Assembly (NCBI GenBank): GCA_964483245.1
Contig: CAZABP010000109.1
Coordinates: 1 to 5,376, forward strand
Length of the DNA: 5,376 nt
DNA from: CAZABP01 sp964483245
Lineage (GTDB): Bacteria; Planctomycetota; UBA1135; UBA2386
Reading direction: 5' to 3'
Position 1 is the first letter of the stretch. Each line of letters opens with the position of its first letter. The translations under genes were made by a program, and so were the position numbers. Positions 1 through 5,376 of this stretch are shown piece after piece. The notes under the pieces were generated by a model. The model searched no databases, was not told the DNA's origin, and was given only the letters and a program-made list of their open reading frames with translations.

Positions 1-633
1 CTCGCCGAGCAGCTGCGTCTTCATCTTCTCGCGGTCCTCCTCGATCAGGCGGCGGCGCGAGATCACGATGTTCATGCGCTCTTCGTCGATCTTGATGATG
101 CGCGCTTCGATCTCGCGGCCGATCCACTCGCCGACGTCACCGGAGCGGCGGATGTTGACCTGCGACGCGGGCAGGAACACCGGCACGCCGATGTCGACGA
201 GCAGGCCGCCCTTGATCTTGCGCAGCACCATCCCCTTGACGTCGTCACCCTCCTTGCGCGTCTCGATGATCTTCTCCCAGCCGCGGATCCGGTCGGCCTT
301 GCGCTTGCTGAGGGCGATGAAGCCTTCGGCGTCGCGGATGTCCTCGACCAGGGTCTCGACCTCGATGCCCGGCACGACCGCGGCCGGGTCCTCGAACTCC
401 TCGAGCGGGATGCGTCCCTCCGCCTTGTACTTGACGTCGATGACGACGGTGCCGTCCGGCAGGACGCGCAGCACCTTGCCTTTGACGATCGTGTTCGGCG
501 CGAGCCGGCCGACCGTGTTCTGGATCGCGTCGTCGATCTGCTCGCGACGTGTGCTACCGAGGGCTTCGTCGGTGAGCCGGGCCAGCTCGGCCGGGTCCAT
601 CGCGAACTTCTTGACGAGTTGCTTGCCTTGCAT
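1..633 (-). CDS. rpsA: 30S ribosomal protein S1, N-terminal part (3' end cut by window edge)
   Basis: S1 binds mRNA on the 30S subunit and helps recruit and unfold messages for initiation. Reading the minus strand from the ATG at 633-631 gives 211 residues open to the window edge. Residues 1-42 are a helical-looking N-terminal segment. A first S1/OB fold spans about 44-115 (IVKGKVLRVLPDG, then EGRIPLEEF). A second spans about 128-200 (VKGMVLRKIKGGLLVDIGV, VFLPASQVNIRR, IDEERMNIVISRRRLIEE). The GGLLVDIGVPVFLPASQV stretch is highly typical of S1. Family members usually carry four to six S1 repeats, so over half of the gene lies outside the window. The start is supported by the plsC stop, which shares its last base with this ATG (TGATG). 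A second ATG at 600-598 (codon 12) is possible but would drop a plausible N-terminus. No Shine-Dalgarno sequence is seen; the preceding 40 nt are polypyrimidine. Confidence 0.95.
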   Translation of the reverse strand, partial: MQGKQLVKKFAMDPAELARLTDEALGSTRREQIDDAIQNTVGRLAPNTIVKGKVLRVLPDGTVVIDVKYKAEGRIPLEEFEDPAAVVPGIEVETLVEDIRDAEGFIALSKRKADRIRGWEKIIETRKEGDDVKGMVLRKIKGGLLVDIGVPVFLPASQVNIRRSGDVGEWIGREIEARIIKIDEERMNIVISRRRLIEEDREKMKTQLLGE

Positions 634-1427
634 CAGCGGAACGGAGACAGGGAAACGGAGACGAGGGAGGACGGGTTGCCTCGCAATCCGGCCGCGCGCA
701 CGCGGGGCTCGGACAGCGCGTGGGAGCTGCGACACTCGCGCGGCTCCAGGTCGGTTGCGGCCGGCGCCGGGGTCTGTCCCGCCACCGGAAGCGCACTGGC
801 GGACCCGGAACCGCGGCGCGGATCCGGATCCAGCTCCTGCCCCGCCAACGCGGCGACGCAGGAGCGAAGGTGTTCGATGCCGTCGGCGGCGAGGATGCGC
901 TCCGGCGGGAGCGGCGCGCCGAAGTGGCACGCGACGCGCGCCGGCCGCGGGAAGCTGCGCCCCACCGGCCACGCGCGGAACGTGCCGCGCACGCCGACCG
1001 GCACCACCGGCACCGGCTGGCGCGACAGGATGAGCTGCATGCCGCGCTTGAACGCGCCGACCCGGCCATCGCGCGTGCGCGTCCCTTCGGGGAACAACAG
1101 GACTGCGTCCCCCGCCGCCAGCGCCGATTCGATCGCGGCGAATGCCGCGCGGGTCGGCGCATCGCGCTCGATCGGGATCGCGCCGACGCGCGGGGTGAAC
1201 CAGCGCAGGAACCGGCTGCGGTCGAGCGAGGCGCGCATCACGAACCGCAGCCGCCGCCGCGTCGCCATGCCGATCACGGCCGGGTCGAGCACGCTGGCGT
1301 GGTTCGCGGCGAGCAGCACCGGACCGGTCGCCGGCACGTGCTCGGCGCCGTGGCTGCGCCCCCACAGGTACGAGTGGCACAGCAGCCACGAGCTGATCCA
1401 GCCGAGCGTGTAGACCGGATACGTCAC
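633..1427 (-). CDS. plsC: 1-acyl-sn-glycerol-3-phosphate acyltransferase (PlsC/LPLAT family)
   Basis: Transfers an acyl chain to 1-acylglycerol-3-phosphate to make phosphatidic acid, at the inner face of the cytoplasmic membrane. The 264-residue product shows all family motifs in order: NHASVLD at 42-48 (the H-x4-D catalytic pair H43/D48), GAIPIER at 82-88, FPEGTR at 112-117, FKRG at 126-129 and VPVVPV at 138-143. A hydrophobic N-terminal segment (about 6-22) fits membrane association. The start is GTG at 1427-1425, inside a GTGA overlap with the cmk stop, with an AGGAG 11 nt upstream. Residues from about 199 to 264 form a Ser/Pro/Arg-rich tail with no family motif; the recognisable domain ends near 195, the usual length for short PlsC proteins. 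The stop overlaps the rpsA start. The family assignment is firm; the exact acyl acceptor is inferred from the lipid-synthesis motifs and the cmk-plsC-rpsA order known from other bacteria. Confidence 0.93.
   Translation of the reverse strand: MTYPVYTLGWISSWLLCHSYLWGRSHGAEHVPATGPVLLAANHASVLDPAVIGMATRRRLRFVMRASLDRSRFLRWFTPRVGAIPIERDAPTRAAFAAIESALAAGDAVLLFPEGTRTRDGRVGAFKRGMQLILSRQPVPVVPVGVRGTFRAWPVGRSFPRPARVACHFGAPLPPERILAADGIEHLRSCVAALAGQELDPDPRRGSGSASALPVAGQTPAPAATDLEPRECRSSHALSEPRVRAAGLRGNPSSLVSVSLSPFR
636..675 (-). promoter_or_regulatory. Polypyrimidine, Shine-Dalgarno-less segment before rpsA
   Basis: On the minus strand 34 of these 40 bases are C or T, with only six scattered G and no A, ending three bases from the rpsA ATG (the intervening TG belongs to the plsC stop). 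The motif GTCTCCGTT occurs twice (minus strand of 640-648 and 654-662), 14 nt apart. The stretch also encodes the last Ser/Pro-rich residues of plsC. S1 prefers pyrimidine-rich single-stranded RNA, and E. coli rpsA is known to lack a good Shine-Dalgarno sequence and to be controlled by its own product. A similar role here is inference. Confidence 0.4.
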
Positions 1428-2173
1428 CGCGCGCGCTGCTCCTGGCAGCCGAGATCCGCTTCGACCTGGCGCGCCATCTGCTCGACGACCTCGACGATCG
1501 TCAGGCCGGTGGTGTCGATGAAGCGCGCGCGGTCCACGCGCCGCAGCGGCGCGTCGGCCCGCGTGCTGTCGAGCCGGTCGCGCGCGTCGATGTCGGCGCG
1601 GACACGGTCGACGTCCGTTTCGACCCCGCGGCCCAGGAAGTCGCGCAGCCGGCGGCGCGCGCGCTCGTCGCTGGCGGCGTCCAGATAGAACTGCCAGCGC
1701 GCGCTCGGAAACACGACCGAGGTCATGTCGCGCCCTTCGGCGACCAACGGACCACGCCGCGCCAGCTCACGCTGCAGGCCGCGCATCCGCGTGCGCACCG
1801 CCGGCACGCTGGCGACGTCCGACACCAGCGCCTCGATCTGCTGCGAGCGGAGCTCGCCCGCGACATCCTCCCCGTTCAGCAGCACCTGCTGCGGCTCTCC
1901 CGCAGGCAGCTCCAATGTGAGCCGGTCGAGCAGTTGCGCCGTCAGCCGGGCGCGAGGCGAGGCCGGGTCGGCGACGTCGCCGCTGCTGGCGAACCAGCCG
2001 TGCCGCAGGAACCACAGCGTGGCGGCGCGGTACATCGCGCCGGTGTCGAGGTAGGCGAACCCCAGCCGCCGCGCCAGCGCGCGCGCCACCGTGCTCTTCC
2101 CCGCACCCGACGGACCGTCGATGGCGACGACGCGATCGGGGATCGCGCGGTCGGCTGGCTCGGTTTCGGGCAA
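1424..2173 (-). CDS. cmk: Cytidylate (CMP/dCMP) kinase
   Basis: Phosphorylates CMP and dCMP with ATP to the diphosphates in cytosolic pyrimidine nucleotide metabolism. The 249-residue product has the P-loop GPSGAGKST at 20-28 and the YLDTGAMYRA nucleotide-binding segment at 41-50. EGRDMTSVVFP at 146-156 corresponds to the family's GRDIGTVVFP, and RDRLDSTRADAPL at 198-210 is the RDxxDSxRxxAPL signature. Length is slightly above the usual ~225 because of a short N-terminal extension. The start is taken as TTG at 2173-2171. An in-frame TGA lies 15 nt upstream (2188-2186), and there is no ATG or GTG before the P-loop; a CTG at 2182-2180 is the only other candidate. No Shine-Dalgarno sequence is seen, so initiation may be weak or helped by structure. 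The stop overlaps the plsC GTG by 4 nt. The adjacency to plsC and rpsA matches a conserved bacterial order. Confidence 0.94.
   Translation of the reverse strand: MPETEPADRAIPDRVVAIDGPSGAGKSTVARALARRLGFAYLDTGAMYRAATLWFLRHGWFASSGDVADPASPRARLTAQLLDRLTLELPAGEPQQVLLNGEDVAGELRSQQIEALVSDVASVPAVRTRMRGLQRELARRGPLVAEGRDMTSVVFPSARWQFYLDAASDERARRRLRDFLGRGVETDVDRVRADIDARDRLDSTRADAPLRRVDRARFIDTTGLTIVEVVEQMARQVEADLGCQEQRAR
1439..1443 (-). promoter_or_regulatory. Ribosome binding site for plsC (AGGAG)
   Basis: The minus strand reads AGGAG here, within the last codons of cmk and 11 nt before the GTG start of plsC. It is the only clear Shine-Dalgarno-like sequence found before a start codon in this window. 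It supports the GTG start over later candidates. The spacing is somewhat long. Confidence 0.55.
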
Positions 2174-2306
2174 GCAGAGCAGGGGTCAGGGGTATGCGAT
2201 GCCTTCTCGATCCACACTCGGCCGGGACGCACTGGCAGCCGGAATCGGCGCGATGCGGTCCCGGTCGACGCCATCCAGCGCCGACGGAACGAAGGGGCCG
2301 AAGAGC
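2174..2306. other. Intergenic gap between lpxH and cmk
   Basis: This 133-nt stretch is the only real gap between genes inside the cluster. It lies between the TAA of lpxH (2309-2307) and the TTG start of cmk. It contains the inverted repeat described separately, but no recognisable promoter hexamers, T-tract or Shine-Dalgarno sequence. Short open frames pass through it, but they are continuations of other-frame reading from lpxH or cmk and have no recognisable content. It could hold a cmk promoter or a leader. Confidence 0.6.
2222..2264 (-). repeat. Nested inverted repeat (possible RNA hairpin) upstream of cmk
   Basis: CCGGGACGCA at 2222-2231 pairs with TGCGGTCCCGG at 2254-2264 as a 10-bp stem with one bulged base (2257). 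Inside the loop, GCCG (2238-2241) and CGGC (2246-2249) form a second 4-bp stem around a four-base loop. In the minus-strand transcript it would sit 42 nt after the lpxH stop and 48 nt before the cmk start. No run of T follows it on the minus strand, so it does not look like a standard intrinsic terminator. It could be an mRNA processing or stability element, a leader structure, or chance in very GC-rich DNA. Confidence 0.4.
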
Positions 2307-3161
2307 TTAGCGGGGCGCCTCGCGAAGAAAAGCCGGCGGCTGGTCCGGTGCCGGGAATTCTCGCGGTGCCGGGTCCGGCTGCCGCGTGCCCTCCGCGTCG
2401 CGGTACCAAAGGTCGTCGCCGCGCGCCTCGAGCAGGATCCCGCGTTCATCGAACGCCGGCAGGATGCAGTACTCGGCGCCGTCGCCGAACGCGCCCCGCG
2501 CCGGCCGGTGGATGTGCCCGAACAGCAGCAGGTCCACGCCCGTGGCGAACACAGCCGCCACCGCCGGCGCGACCGGGGCGAATCGGGACGGCTCGGCCCC
2601 GGTCGTGCTGGTCCGGCTGGCCCGGCGGGCGCGCTCGGCCAGATGCAGCGCGAGCCACCGCGGCATCGCCCGCAGCAGCCCGCGGGTCAGCGGGTGCCGC
2701 AACCAGCGCTTGGCGCGTTGGTACGGCACGTCGTTCCACAGCAGCTCATCCCCGTGCAGCGCCAGCACGCGACGGCGGCCGAGCCGCAGGCGCAGCCCGC
2801 CGGCGACGATGCGCGCACCGCTGGCCTGCGCGAAGCGCCGTTCCAGCATGAAGTCCCGGTTGCCGTGCAGGATCGTGATCGACACGCCGGCCCGTGCCGC
2901 GCCGGCGAGATCCGCCGCGACGTCGCGCCAGACGCCGACGGCGAGCTGGCGCGGCGTCGCATACGCATCGAACAGATCGCCGAGGATCAACACGCGCGTG
3001 GCGGACGCGTCCCCCGCCGCGTCGACCAGCACCCGGCGCAGCTGCGCGTGCGGCGCATCCCCGCTGCTCTGCACGTGCAGGTCGGACAGGATCAGCGCGC
3101 GGGTCCGGTCGTCATCCGCCGCCGCTTCCACGCGCGTGCCGCAGATCCGTTCGTCGGTCAC
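2307..3161 (-). CDS. lpxH: UDP-2,3-diacylglucosamine pyrophosphohydrolase (LpxH-type metallophosphoesterase)
   Basis: Cleaves UDP-2,3-diacylglucosamine to lipid X (2,3-diacylglucosamine-1-phosphate) plus UMP, a cytoplasmic-face step of lipid A synthesis. The 284-residue product carries the calcineurin-like metal ligands in order: SDLH at 26-29, GDLFD at 61-65, HGNRDF at 99-104, HGDE at 136-139 and GHIHRP at 215-220. GNRDF, the HGDxLxxxD segment (to D144) and the YQRAKRWLRHP helical region after it match E. coli LpxH as I recall it, not merely the general fold. At 284 residues it exceeds the usual ~240, through about 20 extra N-terminal residues and a Pro-rich C-terminus. The start is GTG at 3161-3159, overlapping the stop of the upstream gene by 4 nt (GTGA). 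The same frame stays open far upstream, but that is antisense-style shadow reading within the upstream gene. A related phosphoesterase of different specificity is possible but less likely. Confidence 0.88.
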   Translation of the reverse strand: MTDERICGTRVEAAADDDRTRALILSDLHVQSSGDAPHAQLRRVLVDAAGDASATRVLILGDLFDAYATPRQLAVGVWRDVAADLAGAARAGVSITILHGNRDFMLERRFAQASGARIVAGGLRLRLGRRRVLALHGDELLWNDVPYQRAKRWLRHPLTRGLLRAMPRWLALHLAERARRASRTSTTGAEPSRFAPVAPAVAAVFATGVDLLLFGHIHRPARGAFGDGAEYCILPAFDERGILLEARGDDLWYRDAEGTRQPDPAPREFPAPDQPPAFLREAPR

Positions 3162-5275
3162 GGCTGGCGGTCGACTGCGAAGAACGCGCCGAGCCACGGG
3201 TCGAGCGTGATCGTGAACGACCGCGCGACCCCGAGATCCTCGCGGCGCCGCAGGTCGCGCAGCCGGACCGGCGCGTCGAACGTCAGCTCCACGCGGTGCA
3301 GTCCGGCTTCGGCGAGCCGGCAGGCGAGGGCCGGCTCGTCGAGCACGTGCAGCCGGACGGCCAACAGCTCGGTCCCGTCGCGCGCGCGCAACCGGATCCG
3401 CTCGACGCAGGTCGGGAGCCCCTGCCCGCGCACGCTGAGCGGCGGCGTCACGCCCGCTTCCGACATCGCCCAGCCGACCCGCTGGCGCAGGTCCACGCAG
3501 AACGCGTGCGACTGCGGCGCCAGGCGCCGCGCGGCGTACTCGCAGACCGGCAGGTTCAGGTACAGCGTGCGCCCTTTGCCGGCGGCGTGCTCGATCTGGA
3601 TCGAGCCCTGGGGATCCCCTTCGCCGAGCAGCCCACGGATGCCGGCCTCGGCGGTGCGGCCATCGCCGAGCCCGCGTCCCTGCGCGACGCGGAGATGCTC
3701 CCAGCGTGCCGAGCGGCCGCGCAGGCCGAACAGCTCGTCGAGTCCCGCCTCGCGCCGGCGCACCAGGTGCTCGTCGTACAGCGCCGCGCCATGGTCGGCG
3801 ATCAACGCTCCGCCTTGCTCGACGTAGGCGGCGATCGCGTGCACGGCGGCATCGCCGAGCGCGAGCTGTGCCGGCAGCACCAGCACCTTCGGCGCGTCGC
3901 GGCGCAGGCGTTCGGGCAGCGACGCTTCGCCGATCAGCTCCGGCTGCAGCCCGAGATCCTGCAGCAGCAGCACCCAGGACCGCCGCGCCGCCTGGCTCGT
4001 CGAATGCGCCGCTTCGTAGCTCGACAGCCGGTTGATCCAGGTGGCGCCGTCGTCGGCGGAGTCGAGCATCCAATGGGCCCGGATCGAGGCCTGCGACTCG
4101 ACCAGCAACACGGGGGATGGCAGCCACCGCGCGCCGGCGAACCAGTGCGCCGGCGTCTCCAGCTCGCGGAACGTGGCGGCAAGCCGGCGCGCGTGTTCGT
4201 TCGGTTGCCGCTCGGCATCGAACAGATGGCCGGAGCTCCAGACCACGAGCCCGTGTGCTCCGCGCGCCAACGCCTCGGCGGCGCGCGCACCCGGCAGCTC
4301 GGCCGGCTCGGCGCCCTCCGGCGGGAACAGCGTCACCCACTGCGCGGCGTCCGGGCGCGCCAGCGACATCGCCAGCTGGCGCGCGCCACCGATGTCGTAG
4401 GCCTCGTACAGATCGAGCTGCGGCAGCAGCCGCGCATAGTCGTGCCCGCCATATGCCGACGGTGGCTGCAGGCCGGTCAGGCCGACCGGCAGCGACGGGT
4501 GCTCCGCCTCGGCCCGCCGGCACAGCAGGGCGACGGTGCGCGCGAGCTCCAGATCCATGAACTCCCGGTGCTCGGCCCACGGCCGCAGGTTGCGCGGCAG
4601 CTCCGCCCCGGCCAGCTCGCGCGCGCGGATCTGGTCGGCAGTGAACGGCAGCACGCTGTCCCAGGTCGGAAACTGCGTGCCCCAGGCCCGATTCAATGTC
4701 TCGAGCGTGCCGTGCCGCACCTGCAGCCAGCGCCGGAACTCGCGCAGCGTCGGCTCGGCGAAGCAGAGATCGAGCGGATTGCCGTGGCGCGTCAGTGAGA
4801 TCTCGTCACCGAGCGTCAGCGCGACCGGCTCGCGCGGCGCCGTTGCGAACTCGCGCAGGCGATGCACGAGCGTGCGCTCGAGGTCGAGCTGCACGTCGGC
4901 GTCGGCCAGCACCGCCGGACGGATCAACAGCGAAGGATCCCGCTCGCGCAGGTACGCATGCCGCACCTCGTCCCATTGCGCCGGCCGCAGCTCGAGCACG
5001 CCCTTGCCGACCAACTGGTCGCCGAACGGTGCGAGCTGCAGGTCCGCGATCCGGGCCGGATCCGCGCCGGGACTGACGCTGACCGCGCCGAACCCGAGCG
5101 CCCGGATCTGCGCCGCGACCTGCTCATCGAGCGCGGGACCACCGTGCAGGTAGAGCACGCGGTGCCAACCCGCCGGGGTCTGTGCCGCGAGCGCGCACCC
5201 GAGCAGCAGCGCTGCACAAGGCGCCGCGCGGAACGCCCGCAACGCGGCGGCGGTCGCCCTCGCCCGGCGCGCCAT
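3158..5275 (-). CDS. Exported GH42-like glycoside hydrolase (beta-galactosidase-like) with trimerisation-type domain
   Basis: Likely an exported carbohydrate-active protein of 705 residues. The N-terminus has Arg-rich residues 3-16, then a hydrophobic AALLLGCALA core (21-30). Cleavage could follow ALA (type I) or precede C27 in an LLGC lipobox (lipoprotein). Residues ~40-370 resemble a GH42-type TIM barrel: LGDE at 155-158 (E158 the likely acid/base), then FRRWLQVRHGTLETLNRAWG (180-199), whose WL-x-x-RxGTLExLNxAWGT pattern is typical of GH42 and relatives. E320 in LFPPEG is my guess for the nucleophile. Residues ~385-580 resemble the glutamine-amidotransferase-like beta-galactosidase trimerisation domain (VLVLPAQLALGD, then AYVEQGGALIADHG). 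A beta-rich C-terminus follows. ATG at 5275 is preceded by an in-frame TAG at 5296-5294; no Shine-Dalgarno sequence is seen. It overlaps lpxH. The fold family is fairly clear; substrate and activity are unknown. Confidence 0.75.
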   Translation of the reverse strand: MARRARATAAALRAFRAAPCAALLLGCALAAQTPAGWHRVLYLHGGPALDEQVAAQIRALGFGAVSVSPGADPARIADLQLAPFGDQLVGKGVLELRPAQWDEVRHAYLRERDPSLLIRPAVLADADVQLDLERTLVHRLREFATAPREPVALTLGDEISLTRHGNPLDLCFAEPTLREFRRWLQVRHGTLETLNRAWGTQFPTWDSVLPFTADQIRARELAGAELPRNLRPWAEHREFMDLELARTVALLCRRAEAEHPSLPVGLTGLQPPSAYGGHDYARLLPQLDLYEAYDIGGARQLAMSLARPDAAQWVTLFPPEGAEPAELPGARAAEALARGAHGLVVWSSGHLFDAERQPNEHARRLAATFRELETPAHWFAGARWLPSPVLLVESQASIRAHWMLDSADDGATWINRLSSYEAAHSTSQAARRSWVLLLQDLGLQPELIGEASLPERLRRDAPKVLVLPAQLALGDAAVHAIAAYVEQGGALIADHGAALYDEHLVRRREAGLDELFGLRGRSARWEHLRVAQGRGLGDGRTAEAGIRGLLGEGDPQGSIQIEHAAGKGRTLYLNLPVCEYAARRLAPQSHAFCVDLRQRVGWAMSEAGVTPPLSVRGQGLPTCVERIRLRARDGTELLAVRLHVLDEPALACRLAEAGLHRVELTFDAPVRLRDLRRREDLGVARSFTITLDPWLGAFFAVDRQP

Positions 5276-5376
5276 CAGCGGGAGGCCGCGTGGCTAGAAG
5301 TCGTTTCACAAATGCTTCGCCGGCGAGGCCGAGCCAGCGCGGCCGAGGGCAAGGAGCGAGAGCGTAGGCGAATCGG
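5276..5376. other. Leader/intergenic region upstream of the GH42-like gene
   Basis: No gene is recognised here. It contains the most AT-rich pocket noticed in the window (about 5291-5315), followed by a near-perfect palindrome, TCGCCGGCGA at 5317-5326, extendable to 5314-5329 with one mismatch. GGCCGAG occurs twice (5327-5333 and 5341-5347). On the minus strand two frames are open from the window edge. One ends with TGA at 5308-5306, the other with TGA at 5277-5275, which would share a base with the next ATG. Either could be the tail of an upstream gene, but neither has recognisable content. A weak -35-like TTGTGA lies at 5311-5306, without a convincing -10. Confidence 0.35.

Noticed and set aside
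820..831. The GGATCCGGATCC tandem in plsC
   Set aside because: It is a simple dipeptide-coding duplication (Asp-Pro-Asp-Pro) in the variable tail; a short repeat of this kind is expected by chance.
68..1033. A 321-codon open frame on the plus strand
   Set aside because: It is antisense to rpsA and plsC, both of which have strong family motifs; its product is Ser/Arg-rich without motifs.
2222..2264. The inverted repeat as an intrinsic terminator for lpxH
   Set aside because: No T-tract follows on the minus strand, so it is kept only as a structured element of unknown role.
2091..3827. A 578-codon open frame on the plus strand
   Set aside because: It runs antisense to lpxH and the GH42-like gene. 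Its product is Arg/Ala/Pro-rich with no recognisable motif, as expected for opposite-strand reading of GC-rich genes.
2307..4580. A 757-codon minus-strand frame that would make lpxH a large fusion protein
   Set aside because: Only the last 284 residues have family motifs. The upstream part is Arg/Ala-rich and overlaps the GH42-like gene in another frame. The GTG at 3161 sits exactly at a GTGA stop-start overlap.
2894..4798. A 634-codon open frame on the plus strand
   Set aside because: It is antisense to the GH42-like gene and part of lpxH; the composition is low-complexity and no domain is visible.
5124..5309. A small minus-strand frame starting GTG at 5309 (MKRLLATRPP...)
   Set aside because: It mostly overlaps the GH42-like N-terminus in another frame, lacks any motif and becomes Arg/Ala-rich. 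The ATG at 5275 begins a frame with a credible signal peptide.

Overview
The window comes from a very GC-rich bacterial genome. It is packed on the minus strand with conserved housekeeping and envelope genes, read from right to left. LpxH indicates a Gram-negative (lipid A-making) outer membrane. The order cmk-plsC-rpsA, the S1 sequence style and a secreted GH42-like protein resemble Planctomycetota or a related PVC-type lineage, but this lineage call is inference. I see no sign of transfer, no mobile element, no CRISPR array and no RNA gene.

Layout in transcription order (minus strand, high to low coordinates). (1) 5276-5376 is a leader or intergenic stretch with an AT-richer pocket and a short palindrome. 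(2) 3158-5275 encodes an exported GH42-like glycoside hydrolase with a beta-galactosidase trimerisation-like domain. (3) 2307-3161 is lpxH, overlapping the previous gene by 4 nt (GTGA). (4) 2174-2306 is the only true internal gap (133 nt), with a nested inverted repeat. (5) 1424-2173 is cmk (cytidylate kinase), starting at TTG. (6) 633-1427 is plsC (1-acylglycerol-3-phosphate acyltransferase), overlapping cmk by 4 nt (GTGA). (7) 1-633 is the N-terminal 211 residues of rpsA (ribosomal protein S1), whose ATG shares one base with the plsC stop (TGATG).

The five genes look like one or two transcription units: {GH42-like, lpxH} and {cmk, plsC, rpsA}. They link envelope synthesis (lipid A disaccharide precursor, phosphatidic acid) with pyrimidine nucleotide supply and translation. 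The stop-start overlaps suggest translational coupling.

No clearly new system is visible. The best leads are a 40-nt polypyrimidine, Shine-Dalgarno-less segment just before rpsA that could be an S1 autoregulatory site, the nested hairpin before cmk, and the divergent active site of the GH42-like protein.
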